From: Acidimicrobiaceae bacterium
GTDB lineage: Bacteria > Actinomycetota > Acidimicrobiia > Acidimicrobiales > Ilumatobacteraceae
Direction: 5' to 3'
NCBI GenBank assembly: GCA_020637235.1
Contig: JACJWG010000014.1
Location: 1-64,000 of the forward strand
Length of the DNA: 64,000 bases
Position 1 is the first letter of the stretch. Every line of letters starts with the position of its first letter. The position numbers were made by a program, and so were the translations under genes. This document shows positions 25,857 to 34,730 of the stretch, in pieces. The notes below the pieces were generated by a model that worked only from the letters and a program-made list of their open reading frames with translations, did no database searches and was not told the DNA's origin.

Positions 25857-26600
25857 CTATGCGGGGAGCCCGAACGGTTGGACCGAGGCGGTGGCCACGA
25901 CGGTTCCGTCGGGACCGAAACCGGTGACCGTGCCTGTGTTGGGTGCGACGGTGGTCGGCGCCCAGGTGGCGAACATACCGTTGGCGGAAGGCACGGTGAA
26001 GGCAGGCACGTTGGGCACGTTGATCTGCACGCTGTCGATGCCGTCGGGGACCCAGCCGAAGATGATCGTGGCGCCGGGGTGGACCGCGGTCACGCTGTTC
26101 GCGTTGAGCTGAGGCGGGCCTTCTCCCTCGAACACGAGCGAATCGCTCGCCGTCCAGATGCCCGAGCTCGTGTCGATGGTGCACACCTTGGCGAAGTCGT
26201 CGTCGAACAACGTCGCAACGGCGAAGTCGCCTCGGAGATCCAACGTTTGCAGGGTCATGTTCGGTGTCCCGGTGTCGTTGTCGTCGAAGCTCGTGCTGTT
26301 GCCCTGTTGGGTTCGGGTCATGTCGCACAGTTCGAGCGCAGTTGCGTTCTCGTCGGCGGTGGCGGTGCGGGCTTCAGCGGTCCAACCGAATGCGGGTCGA
26401 TCCGCAGGCGTCACCGCGACCACGGCGACGACTGCGATGCTGGCAGCGGCCAGGCCACCGGCGATCAACATCGTGGGCCGAGACGTCTTGCGGGCGAGCG
26501 GCAGCGGGCGGGTGTAGTGCACCCGGGCGAACTCGTCGTTGATCGCTGTGATGGTGGCGGCGTCATCGGTGGGGTCGTCGAGATCGGTGTACATGGTCAT
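25857..26600 (-). CDS. Membrane-anchored extracytoplasmic protein, probable anti-sigma partner
   Basis: A 247-residue protein with a cytoplasmic segment of about 45 residues, one helix (MLIAGGLAAASIAVVAVVAV), and an extracytoplasmic beta-rich region with several VTGFGPDGTVVATASV-like strands. It overlaps by 4 bp the upstream ECF sigma gene (ATGA). Its topology copies that of the 408-residue protein at 20.5-21.7 kb. No conserved anti-sigma zinc motif is visible. Control of the sigma factor is inferred from overlap and topology only. Confidence 0.6.
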   Translation of the reverse strand: MTMYTDLDDPTDDAATITAINDEFARVHYTRPLPLARKTSRPTMLIAGGLAAASIAVVAVVAVTPADRPAFGWTAEARTATADENATALELCDMTRTQQGNSTSFDDNDTGTPNMTLQTLDLRGDFAVATLFDDDFAKVCTIDTSSGIWTASDSLVFEGEGPPQLNANSVTAVHPGATIIFGWVPDGIDSVQINVPNVPAFTVPSANGMFATWAPTTVAPNTGTVTGFGPDGTVVATASVQPFGLPA

Positions 26601-27109
26601 CTCCTGGTCGATTCGGTGGACGGGTCGGGTTGGGCGTCTGCCGTGGTTGCGGTGATGGCCCGCAGCTGGGACAGGGCGCGTCGTAGGTGGGTGCCGACCG
26701 TGCCTGGTTCGATGTCGAGCAGTGCTGCGGTCTGTTCAGCGGACAGCTCGAGCAGCACCCGGAACACCAACACCTCTCGCTGCCGGCTCGGGAGCGCCCG
26801 GATCGCTCCCACGAGCACCGGGTCGAGCGGTGCGTCGTCGATGACGAACGATGCGGCCTCGTTGGGACGTCGGCGCTTGTGTCGGCGCCAGCGGTCACGA
26901 TGGACGTTCAGCGCGGTCAGTGTCACCCAGGCGGCCGGAGCGGGGTGTGCGCAGACCTCGGCCCATTTCGCCAGCGCTCGCGAGTAGGCCTCCGACACGA
27001 GGTCATCTGCTTCGTGGGGATCACCGACCGATGCGAGCACAGCGCGAAAGCAGCGATCCCGAGTCGTCAGGTAGAAGGCCTCGAAGCCGTCCGGTGATCG
27101 TCGCACCAT
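26597..27109 (-). CDS. ECF RNA polymerase sigma factor (SigE-type)
   Basis: A 170-residue ECF sigma. Region 2 is around FYLTTRDRCFRAVLASVGDPHEADDLVSEAYSRALAKW and region 4 around ALPSRQREVLVFRVLLELSAEQTAALLDIEPGTVGTHLRRALSQLR, where LDIEPGTVGTHLRR is the recognition helix. Together with the overlapping membrane protein it forms a two-gene unit flanked by junction repeats. The product differs clearly from the other sigma gene of the element at 21.7-22.2 kb. Confidence 0.85.
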   Translation of the reverse strand: MVRRSPDGFEAFYLTTRDRCFRAVLASVGDPHEADDLVSEAYSRALAKWAEVCAHPAPAAWVTLTALNVHRDRWRRHKRRRPNEAASFVIDDAPLDPVLVGAIRALPSRQREVLVFRVLLELSAEQTAALLDIEPGTVGTHLRRALSQLRAITATTADAQPDPSTESTRR

Positions 27110-27237
27110 GCAACAGTGACGTCGGACGCGCCCGTTACGCGTACAGAGTCGCGCACTTCTTCTGCGGCGCGGCCTCTTGCACGTTCATGGTTCATGCGCC
27201 CCTGCTCCAGCGAGACGAGATAGCGCCGAGCGGCCTT

Positions 27238-28438
27238 GGGCTCAGGGGGTCATCGCAACAGTTGGTCGAGTGCTTGGGATGGTGTCATCCAGCCGAGGGT
27301 TTGTCGAGGTCGTTCGTTGAGTTCGGCGGCGATGGTGTCGAGTGCTGCTTGGTCGAAGGGTGCGAGGTCGCTGCGCTTGGGGAAGTACTGGCGCAGGAGC
27401 CCGTTGGTGTTTTCGTTGGTGCCGCGTTGCCAGGGGCTGCGCGGGTCGCAGAAGTAGACGGGCAGACCGGACTCGATGGTGAACCTGGCGTGCTCGGCCA
27501 TCTCTTTGCCGTGGTCCCATGTCAGTGACCGGCGGAGCTGTTGAGGCAAGGTCACGATCCGGGCGGTGAGCGCGTCGGCGACGACATCAGCGGTGTGCCC
27601 GTCGGGCAGCGCGATCAAGATCGCGAAGCGTGTCGAACGCTCCACCAGAGTCGCGATCGCGGTGCCGGCTTTGCCACACAGCAGATCGCCTTCCCAGTGC
27701 CCGGGGACCGCACGATCATCCGCGTCGGCGGGTCGCTCACTGATGTGCACGGTCCCACGGAGCTGGCCCTGCCCGTTCATCACGGTGTGTCCGAGCGGGC
27801 GGCGGGTGCCACGCCCGGTGCGCAGGTAGTGCGTGAGTTCCTTGCGCAACGCGCCACGGGACTGCACGAACAACGACAGGTAGATCGTTTCGTGCGACAC
27901 GTTCATGTCCGGGTCGTCGGGATAGTTCACGCGTAACCATCCGGTGATCTGTTCGGGCGACCAGCGATGCTCGAGCCGGTCCTCGACCACCATGCGAAGG
28001 CGTTCACAACAGGCGAGCTTGGCAGGCTTGGGTCGTTTGCACCGTCGACCGAACGCCCGGTCCGCGGCGTGGGCCCGATAGCGCGTCGGGCCGCCGTTGC
28101 GTTGCACCTCCCGGCTGATCGTCGATGGTGCTCGACCGACACGTCGTGCGATCGAGCGCAGCTTCTCGCCCTCAGCCAGACCACGTGAGATCTCCTCGCG
28201 TTCGGCCAACGACAACCGCAACGGTGAGCGGACCGGTTCGGGCTTGTTCGGCATTCGCAGGCGGCGCACCTGGCGCAGCACCGCGTGACGCGACACACCG
28301 GCCTCCTCACGGATCTTCCACGCCGGCGTACCCGCAGCCCACAACTCCGCGATCTTCGCCTTGGCCTCAACCGACAACCCCATCGCTACCTCCTCAGTCG
28401 ATCACTCCGACCAAGTGTTGCGATGATCCATTGAGACC
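27238..28438 (-). mobile_element. IS30-family insertion sequence
   Basis: Ends: left GGGCTCAGGGGGTCATCGCA, right (inverted) GGTCTCAATGGATCATCGCA, together 22 bp with five mismatches. It contains one transposase gene. The right flank is GCAGCAGTTCCGCG, the remains of a junction repeat, so this copy inserted into or beside site S5. No convincing target duplication is visible. Confidence 0.85.
27250..28383 (-). CDS. IS30-family DDE transposase
   Basis: A 377-residue transposase with an N-terminal helix-turn-helix (AGTPAWKIREEAGVSRHAVL), a second one (LRSIARRVGRAPSTISREVQRNGG), and the IS30 DDE core: GHWEGDLLCGK with the first Asp, LTWDHGKEM with the second, and GTNENTNGLLRQYFPK with the Glu. 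The reading frame is complete and the length is typical, so the element is probably still active. The ATG at 28383 lies 56 bases from the IS end. Confidence 0.93.
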   Translation of the reverse strand: MGLSVEAKAKIAELWAAGTPAWKIREEAGVSRHAVLRQVRRLRMPNKPEPVRSPLRLSLAEREEISRGLAEGEKLRSIARRVGRAPSTISREVQRNGGPTRYRAHAADRAFGRRCKRPKPAKLACCERLRMVVEDRLEHRWSPEQITGWLRVNYPDDPDMNVSHETIYLSLFVQSRGALRKELTHYLRTGRGTRRPLGHTVMNGQGQLRGTVHISERPADADDRAVPGHWEGDLLCGKAGTAIATLVERSTRFAILIALPDGHTADVVADALTARIVTLPQQLRRSLTWDHGKEMAEHARFTIESGLPVYFCDPRSPWQRGTNENTNGLLRQYFPKRSDLAPFDQAALDTIAAELNERPRQTLGWMTPSQALDQLLR

Positions 28439-28440
28439 GC

Positions 28441-28455
28441 AGCAGTTCCGCGCTA
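28441..28455 (-). repeat. Cassette junction repeat S5 (truncated by IS30)
   Basis: Minus strand CTAGCGCGGAACTGC-like: the visible bases are GTAGCGCGGAACTGCT. The TAG is the stop of the adjacent small gene. The rest of the repeat is cut off by the IS30 end. Confidence 0.55.
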
Positions 28456-28671
28456 CGCAGAGCCGTCGAATCCCTGACGACGTGAGGAATGAAGCAACGG
28501 CTTCCAGCGGCGCGACTCCCGCTCTCCCATCCCGAGCGTGGTGATCATCGCCCACGGGACGTCGTCGGGGAGTTTCTCCAGATGATCGATCAAGAAGGAA
28601 TGGACGGCGTCCGAGATTTCGTCGGCGCCGTCGTCATCCGACTCGAAGCAAAGCTCGATCTTCCACGTCAT
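28453..28671 (-). CDS. Small hypothetical protein
   Basis: A 72-residue protein, MTWKIELCFESDDDGADEIS onward, with an acidic N-terminal half, PWAMITTLGMGERESRRWKP and a basic end. Not recognised. The ATG at 28671 was chosen because an upstream extension of this frame runs into the IS21 end at 28701. GGAGACAAGG lies upstream. The IS21 element thus sits in the leader rather than in the gene. The stop TAG overlaps junction repeat S5. Confidence 0.5.
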   Translation of the reverse strand: MTWKIELCFESDDDGADEISDAVHSFLIDHLEKLPDDVPWAMITTLGMGERESRRWKPLLHSSRRQGFDGSA

Positions 28672-28869
28672 GTCTTGGCCTTGTCTCCGGAGGCTCGCGC
28701 TGTCCATGGCCATGTCAAAGTCCTCGCTGGTGGCCAGGAAAAGTCCTCGCGTGGTGAGTAGGTAGATCCACTTTGCGGGCCGCCTCGAGCGGTGATCGTG
28801 AACGACGACCAAGTCAGTTCAGATCACACGCTCGAGGGGTTGGCCCAATTGTTGTCAGCGAGGAAGAAC

Positions 28870-30312
28870 ATGGATGTTGTTGGCGCGTACGCGCGTCTGG
28901 GGACCTATCGCGCTGCTGGTGAGGCGTGCGGTGTGGACCCGAAGACCGTCAAACGTAAGGTCGAAGCTCACGCGAAGGGTCTGTTGGATGACGACCGAGC
29001 AGAGCGGGCGCCGGTGGCGAAGAACACTGACGGCGTGCGTGCCGTGGTGCTCGAGGAACTCCGCGAGACCGGCGGCCGGGGAACGGCGAAGCGGTTGCTG
29101 CCGATCGCTCGCAAGGCCGGGTACGCGGGTTCGGACCGGAACTTCCGGCGCCTGGTCGCCGGCGTGAAACGACAGGTTCGTGCCGAGGTCGGCCGTCATC
29201 AGCGACGCCCGGCGGTGTGGGTGCCGGGCGAGACGTTGGTGATCGATTGGGGGCTGCACCCGTCAGGGTTGAAGGTGTTCTGCGCGGTGCTCGCCTGGTC
29301 GAGGTTCCGGTTCGTCAGGGTCGCTCGGGACGAGACCGCAGCAACGACGATGGCGTTGCTCGCCGACTGCTTCGACATGCTCGGCGGTGTCCCGGGCAAG
29401 GTGCTCGCTGATCGGATGGGCTGCCTGAAGGGTGGCACGGTCGCGAACGTGATGATCCCGACCCGGACTACGTCCGGTTCGCGACCCACTACCGGTTCGT
29501 CCCGGACTTCTGCCACCCCGCCGATCCCGAGTCGAAAGGGATCGTCGAGAACCTCGTCGGCTACGCGAAACGCGACCTGGTCCTGCCTGACTCTGACGAC
29601 CTCGCCGTGTTGAACGACGCCTGCCGTGACTGGTGTTCAGAGGTCAACGCCCGTGAACACCTGAGATCTGCGCTGTCCCCGATGTCCGGCTCGCCGAGAA
29701 CGCGAGTTGCTGCGCGAGTTGCCGATGCTGCGCCGCGGATCGGCCGAGTCGAGGTCCGCAAGGTCGACAAGCTCTCCACGATCCGTGTCGCCTCCGCCCG
29801 CTATTCGGTCCCGCACCGGCTCGTCGGCACACGGTCGAAGCGGTCACCTTCGACGGCAAGGTCAGGATCTACACCCTTGACGGCGACCTCGTCGCTGACC
29901 ACCGCCAGCTCGCACCTGGCGAAGCAGCCGTGCTCGATGAGCACTACCCGACACCACGTCGGGCGCCGTCACGCAGGCCGAGAGCGCGCAGCGGGATCGA
30001 GCGTGAGTTCCTCGCGTTGGTGAACCGGCCGAGGTGTTCATCCGCCAAGGCGCCGCGGCGGGATGACGATGCTGCCGAAAGAGATCGGCGAGATCGTTGA
30101 CGACATCCTGCCCGCGCACGGCCCAGAGCTGGTCGCCAAGCGGTCGCTCGGGCGGCACGTTTCGGCAGGTTCCGTGCCGCGGATGTCCGCTCGATCCTCG
30201 CGATCGGCACCGCCCTGCCCGAACCCGCTGCGGCCGGCGACGCGGTCGTCGTTGCGCTCCCGACGGCTGAGGTCCGCTCGTTCGACGCTACGCGATGGAG
30301 AACCTCGCATGA
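28870..30312 (+). pseudogene. istA: IS21 transposase IstA, frameshifted
   Basis: Begins MDVVGAYARLGTYRAAGEAC with a helix-turn-helix, then the integrase core: LVIDWGLHPSG (first Asp region) and ADRMGCLKGG. The frame breaks at about 29455: the continuation DYVRFATHYRFVPDFCHPAD with ESKGIVENLVGYAKRD (the Glu) lies in another frame. Further shifts occur between 29700 and 30300 before the stop, which overlaps the istB start (ATGA). At least two frameshifts mean no functional IstA. Confidence 0.8.
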
Positions 30313-31069
30313 GTCGCCAACCCGCCCCGCTCGCACCTGATGTCGAAGCAGCGCTCCGCAGACTGCGGCTCGCTGCGATCCGACGCAAGCACCTGACGTG
30401 CTCGCCACCGCGAAGGCCCAACGCTGGACACCCGAAGAAGTCCTCCGCGTGCTCGTCGAAGCAGAGATCAGCTCACGCGACGCGCCGAACACCCGAAACC
30501 GGATGACCGCCGCACGCTTCCCGATCGACAAGACCCTCGACGAGTTCCGCCTCGACCAGTCCTCGATCCCGCGCTCATCACACGACTACCTCGTCACACT
30601 CGAGTGGATCCGACAAGCCGAGAACCTCTGCCTCGTCGGCCCCGCAGGCACCGGCAAAACCCACTACCTCATCGGCCTCGGACACGCCGCCGTCACCGCC
30701 GGCCACAAGGTCCGCTACTTCACCGCTGTCGATCTCGTCGAGCACCTCTACCGCGCCGTCGCCGACAACACCGTCGGCAAAGCCATCGAGACCGTGTGCC
30801 GCAACGACCTCATCATCATCGACGAGATCGGCTTCGCACCCCTCGATCACACCGGCTGCCAGTTGCTGTTCCGACTCGTCGCCGCCGCCTACGAACGACG
30901 CTCCATCGCCATCGGCTCACACAGCCCATTCGACCAATGGGGCCGCTTCCTGCCCGACCAGCCCACCGCCGTCAGCCTGCTCGACCGGCTCTGCCACCAC
31001 GCCCACATCATCACCACCACCGGCGACAGCTACCGACTCACCCACCGCACCACCCACAAGGAGCCCTAG
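30309..31069 (+). pseudogene. istB: IS21 helper ATPase IstB, 5' frameshift
   Basis: The ATPase core is intact from a GTG at 30398: Walker A GPAGTGKTHYL, Walker B DLIIIDEIGFAPLD, and sensor region SIAIGSHSPFDQWG, through to the end RLTHRTTHKEP. The expected first 30 residues (MSRQPAPLAPDVEAALRRLR) are in another frame from the ATG at 30309, so about one base is missing near 30390. With its partner istA broken, the element is probably inactive unless helped. Confidence 0.8.
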
Positions 31070-31167
31070 ACGCGAGGACTTTTGTTGGCCACCAACGAGG
31101 ACATCCGATGGCCACCAGCGAGGACATCAACTTGGCCATTGACACGCGCTGGCAGCGGTCGGACCGT

Positions 31168-31219
31168 CAGATTGCACGGTTCAAGAGTCAATGTCCACCG
31201 AGCAGTGCGGCAGATCTGG
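31168..31219 (-). repeat. Cassette junction repeat S6
   Basis: Minus-strand left arm AGATCTGCCGCAC and right arm GTGCAATCTGAC, lying just past the stop of the 262-residue gene at 31250. It is a diverged copy: CGCA replaces CGAT. Confidence 0.5.
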
Positions 31220-31249
31220 CGCGACGCAGTCGCTCAAGAAGCGGCCTCT

Positions 31250-32038
31250 CTACAGGTCGGCTTGCAGGTTCGCGATGCGATCGACGATTTGCCGACGAGC
31301 CGCAGTTACTGCTGCATCAAGCGTCGGGTAGACGACGGACTCGTGCGAGCGCACTCCGTCTTTGGAGTCAGCGACGATCTTGAAACCTCCGGGCGATGTG
31401 ACGATCGAGTACAGCAGACCGCCAACGAATGCCTTGCGTACCGTGCCGATCGACTCCAGCGGATCCATCACGGAGGTCTCCCTACGAACCCTCGCGTAGT
31501 GCTCAGGTCGGACGGCCTCGGGGTCCTTGTGGTTCGGATCCAGTTGCACCTCAACGCCATGGCGGGATCCGTAGCTCTGAGCCCAGGAGGCCACACAAGA
31601 GGTCACGCGATCATTGGCCGGCGAGGCGTGAAACAGAGACATGGCCCACGCCGGCACGGTTCTGCCTTCGCTGTCACGGAACACGATGCACCCGACGCTG
31701 CCACGAGGTCCTCGGTCTTCTGCCGGGACGGCTGCTGTGATGGATCGAAGCCGATAAGTCCTCAGTGGATTCCGGATGATGACTCCATCCGCCCCGAGCT
31801 CGACGGACAGACGCCACGACATCCACGCCGCCAGCGGAACCGGGACTGCGGCGATCAGCGCGAGAGGAGCCGAGGCCAACGCCATCGGAAACGCGGCTCC
31901 GATGAAGAGGTAGACGTACGTCTCCAGAGCGACTGATGCCGAGGCACGCCACGAACGAAACATCACCTCGACGGGCCGATCGGCATTGGCTCCGCTCAGA
32001 TGCTCGCCGCTCAACTCAACGTGTCTCTGTCTATCCAC
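31250..32038 (-). CDS. Two-helix membrane protein with PH-like region
   Basis: A 262-residue protein with two hydrophobic helices (VYLFIGAAFPMALASAPLALIAAVPV) followed by strands LSVELGADGVIIRNPLRTYRLRSITAAV, which resemble bacterial PH-like domains where a loop reads GVIIRNP. The remainder has charged helices and FVGGLLYSIVTSPGGFKIVADSK. Not assigned to a named family with confidence. The GTG at 32038 is the first start in frame; an ATG at 31963 (MFRSWRASASV) is an equally good choice. It is a single-gene unit between repeats S6 and S7. Confidence 0.55.
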   Translation of the reverse strand: MDRQRHVELSGEHLSGANADRPVEVMFRSWRASASVALETYVYLFIGAAFPMALASAPLALIAAVPVPLAAWMSWRLSVELGADGVIIRNPLRTYRLRSITAAVPAEDRGPRGSVGCIVFRDSEGRTVPAWAMSLFHASPANDRVTSCVASWAQSYGSRHGVEVQLDPNHKDPEAVRPEHYARVRRETSVMDPLESIGTVRKAFVGGLLYSIVTSPGGFKIVADSKDGVRSHESVVYPTLDAAVTAARRQIVDRIANLQADL

Positions 32039-32079
32039 ATAGCGATCAGCACCCCCAAGTTCGCCGCCGCACAGCGCGC

Positions 32080-32140
32080 CAGATTGCCCGCTGAGGACGC
32101 CACCCGCAAGTCATGGTTCGCGCCCGATCGGCAGCTATGC
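32080..32140 (-). repeat. Cassette junction repeat S7
   Basis: Minus strand GCATAGCTGCCGATCGG as left arm; the TAG is the stop of the 170-residue gene. The right arm is GCGGGCAATCTGG. Confidence 0.72.
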
Positions 32141-32647
32141 ACTCTCCCAGCGAAACCAGCCCGATGCATCGAGGCTGCTGAAGAGTGGCCCGCCGAGGCG
32201 GTCTCGCCAGAGCACGAGGTCGCGTGCGGTCGTCCAGTGGTCGAAGTAGTCCCGGAGCGCGGATGGACCGTTCCTCGGCAGATCCAGCCACTGACGCGCG
32301 GCTTGCCGCATGACCAGCACGACGTCGTTTTCGCCGGCGCTGCCTTCCTCGGTGAACTCATACAGGTCCGACAATTCGACCCACATTTGATAGAGGTCGC
32401 AGGCCAGCAGTTCGTCCACCACATGGTTGCTGGCCTCTCCAGCGACACGCACGGCGCTCCAGTAGGCATCGACGGATTCATCGGCCACGGCCGTGAGGAT
32501 CATGTCGATGTTCACCAGTGCTCGACTGAAGTCGGAGCGGGTGTCGGGGTCAAGCGGCAACGCAAGGTCGCGTCCATGTTCGCGCCGAATCGCCGAGTGG
32601 AACCGCCCTTGTACCGACCTCTCCGCATCGTCAGTCAAGTAGCGCAT
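32135..32647 (-). CDS. Helical hypothetical protein
   Basis: A 170-residue mostly helical protein: MRYLTDDAERSVQGRFHSAI, then VNIDMILTAVADESVDAYWSAVRVAGEASNHVVDELLACDLYQMWVELSDLYEF and LGGPLFSSLDASGWFRW. Not recognised. The ATG at 32647 lies at the very right arm of repeat S8 (CACTATGCGC), and the stop lies inside repeat S7, so both ends of this gene touch the junctions. A soluble cytoplasmic protein is likely. Confidence 0.55.
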   Translation of the reverse strand: MRYLTDDAERSVQGRFHSAIRREHGRDLALPLDPDTRSDFSRALVNIDMILTAVADESVDAYWSAVRVAGEASNHVVDELLACDLYQMWVELSDLYEFTEEGSAGENDVVLVMRQAARQWLDLPRNGPSALRDYFDHWTTARDLVLWRDRLGGPLFSSLDASGWFRWESA

Positions 32648-32708
32648 AGTGCCCGGAGCGAGCGGCGAGCGCAAGGCATTACGCCGTGCCGATCGGCAGA
32701 TCTGGGCT
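32642..32708 (-). repeat. Cassette junction repeat S8
   Basis: The most complete copy: minus-strand left arm CAGATCTGCCGATCGG, middle CGGCGTAATGCCTTGCGC, right arm CCGGGCACTATGCGC. The ATG in CACTATGCGC starts the next gene, and the TAG before the left arm ends the previous one. Confidence 0.8.
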
Positions 32709-33033
32709 ACTCGACCGACCGGGACGTCGTGGCGAGACCGGATCCGCGATGACCGACCAGGAACTCAACGAGTTGGGAGACGGGCGTTCGCTCGAACGGT
32801 GGGTCCGATTCGCGCACCTCGAAAGCAGCAAGGACGTCTCGCTCCGAGCCGTCGTCTAGGAGCGGCAACGCAGTCGGCGGCCAATCGGTCGTGCCCCGCA
32901 ATGAGATGAGGTCGTCGACCCTGCCGGCCGGGCCGCGCGCACCTTCCGTGCCAGGTAGCGCTATCTCGGTCGTGCCGAGGCGAAGGGATGGAGAACGTTC
33001 GAGTGAGGTTCGCCCCGCTTGGCGGACGGGTGG

Positions 33034-33936
33034 TTATGCGGCGATGCCGTCACCGCGACGGTAGTAGAGGTTCTCCCAGTCGATGGGGCTGCGGTAGTTG
33101 TTCGAGGAGTGCAGCCGTCTCGGGTTGAACCAGCCCTCGATCCAGCGGATCAGATCCCGCCGGGCTTCGGCCCTGGTTGCCCAACGCCGGCGGTGAGCGA
33201 GCTCGCGTTTCATCGTCCCGAACCAGCTCTCAGCGACGGAGTTGTCCCAGCAGACACCGGTCGCGCCCATCGACTGGATCACGCCGTGGCGGGTGCAGAG
33301 CTCGCCGTAGGTGTGCGAGGTGTAGACCGACCCGCGGTCGCTGTGGAACACGACTCCGGCCACGTGGCCGCCGCGGGTAGCGACGGCCATCTCGAGCGCG
33401 GTGGTGACGAGCTCGGTGCGCATGTGCTCCGCGGCGGCCCAGCCGATGACCCGCCGGGAGAACAGATCGATGACGGTGGCGAGGTAGAGCCAGCCCTCAC
33501 CGGTGTGCAGGTAGGTGATGTCGCCGCACCACACGACGTCAGGGGCGGGCGGGTTGAAGTCGCGTCGGACATGATCCGACGCTCCGACCGCACCCTTGTC
33601 GACGATCGTGGTCCGGACTCGTCGGCGGCCGGACTCACCCTCCAGGCCCAGGTCGCGCATGATCCGGGCGACGCGTTTGTGGTTGACCTCGAAGCCTTGC
33701 TGATGCAACCAGTGGGTCATCCGCGGGACCCCGTAGGTCTCACCCGACGCGACATAGATCAGCTCGATCTCGCGGGCCAACACGACGTCTTCGAGTTCGC
33801 GTGCCGATGGGCCACGGTTCTGCCAGTCGTAGAACCCCGACCGGGACACCTCGAGCACCGCGCACATCTCGGTGACCGACCAGTCGCACGCAGGATCAGC
33901 CTGCTCCTCGGCGATGAACGTGTACACGGCGGTCAC
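33034..33936 (-). CDS. IS3 #1 OrfB transposase (DDE)
   Basis: A 300-residue integrase-fold transposase. DDE signatures: CGDITYLHTGEGWLYLATVID with the first Asp, VFHSDRGSVYTSHTY with the second, and VAESWFGTMKRELAHRRR with the Glu. It starts MTAVYTFIAEEQADP, overlapping the orfA end by 4 bp, which allows coupled or frameshifted expression as in other IS3 elements. Frame complete; the IS is probably active. Confidence 0.9.
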   Translation of the reverse strand: MTAVYTFIAEEQADPACDWSVTEMCAVLEVSRSGFYDWQNRGPSARELEDVVLAREIELIYVASGETYGVPRMTHWLHQQGFEVNHKRVARIMRDLGLEGESGRRRVRTTIVDKGAVGASDHVRRDFNPPAPDVVWCGDITYLHTGEGWLYLATVIDLFSRRVIGWAAAEHMRTELVTTALEMAVATRGGHVAGVVFHSDRGSVYTSHTYGELCTRHGVIQSMGATGVCWDNSVAESWFGTMKRELAHRRRWATRAEARRDLIRWIEGWFNPRRLHSSNNYRSPIDWENLYYRRGDGIAA

Positions 33937-34244
33937 ACGTTCTTCGGGTGCGACGCCGAGAAGTAGGCGACAGCTTTTCCCAAGATGTCACGCTCCCGAG
34001 TGACCCGCTCCAGCTCGGCTTTCAGCTCTCGAATCTCGGCTCGTTCCGCCGCCGTCGGCGCCTGGCCGGCCTTGGCCTCGCGGGCCTCGCGGACCCAGTT
34101 GCCGACCGATGAGTCATGCAGACGCATCTCGCGGGCGACCTGGGCGATCTTGCCGCCCGAGGCCTCGACCATCGCGACGACCTCGGCCTTGAACTCAGGG
34201 GTGAACTTCCGGCGCGACCGGCCGGAACCCTTACCAGTTGACAT
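33933..34244 (-). CDS. IS3 #1 OrfA
   Basis: About 103 residues from an ATG at 34244 (MSTGKGSGRSRRKFTPEFKA) with GGAGTGTCC immediately upstream. It carries the helix-turn-helix REMRLHDSSVGNWVREAR and a leucine-zipper-like helix AERAEIRELKAELERVTRERDILGK used for multimerisation. It ends 4 bp inside orfB, where a slippery A6 (AAAAAA) might permit a programmed frameshift, as known for IS3. Confidence 0.88.
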   Translation of the reverse strand: MSTGKGSGRSRRKFTPEFKAEVVAMVEASGGKIAQVAREMRLHDSSVGNWVREAREAKAGQAPTAAERAEIRELKAELERVTRERDILGKAVAYFSASHPKNV

Positions 34245-34406
34245 GGACACTCCAATCCGGGCTCTCCAGCCCTCAAGGTAGATGTCCGTCAAACGGGGAG
34301 AACCTCAGAGGACTTTGTCGAGCATCGGGCATTCGTTCGCCTTGTAAAAGGCGCGTAGTTCTGAGCATCCCCCCGTTGGGCGGACACCTCGTATAGGAGG
34401 AAGTCC

Positions 34407-34718
34407 ATGTCCAACAGCAAGAAGCGGCGGCCGGGGAGGCCGGCGAAGTATCCGCCAGAGTTCCAGCGCGACGCGGTTGCGATGGTCCTCGACGAAGGGC
34501 GCAGCATCGCTGATGTTGCCCGGTCGATCGGGGTGGTCGAGGGCACGCTCGGGAACTGGGTCGCCAAGGCCCGCCGCGAACGTGCCGCCGGCACCGGTGT
34601 CACCGCGGATGAGCGTGCCGAGAACGCACAGCTGCGTGCGGAGAACGCGCAGCTGCGGATGGAGCGTGATCTGCTCAAACGATCGCTGGCCTTCTGGGTG
34701 AAGGAGTCGACATCGTGA
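34407..34718 (+). CDS. IS3 #2 OrfA
   Basis: A 103-residue protein: basic start MSNSKKRRPGRPAKYPPEFQ, a helix-turn-helix RSIADVARSIGVVEGTLGNW and a coiled-coil RAENAQLRAENAQLRMERDLLKR used for oligomerisation. AGGAGG lies about 8 bases before the ATG. The stop overlaps a GTG (GTGA) that would open the matching orfB. Confidence 0.9.
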   Translation: MSNSKKRRPGRPAKYPPEFQRDAVAMVLDEGRSIADVARSIGVVEGTLGNWVAKARRERAAGTGVTADERAENAQLRAENAQLRMERDLLKRSLAFWVKESTS

Positions 34719-34730
34719 GCCGCTACGCGT

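Larger units (their letters stand above)
28701..31144 (+). mobile_element. IS21-family insertion sequence #1 (decayed)
   Basis: Ends begin TGTCCATGGCCATG (left) and TGTCAATGGCCAAG (right, inverted), with two copies of TCCTCGCTGGTGGCC-like motifs inside each end, as IS21 ends carry. A 5-bp target duplication CGCGC (28696-28700 and 31145-31149) flanks it. It encodes IstA and IstB, both frameshifted. Confidence 0.9.
33004..34307 (-). mobile_element. IS3-family insertion sequence #1
   Basis: Terminal repeats TGAGGTTCGCCCCGCTTGGC (left) and TGAGGTTCTCCCCGTTTGAC (right, inverted). The target duplication is GAG at 33001-33003 and 34308-34310. It carries overlapping orfA and orfB with intact frames. 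Confidence 0.9.
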
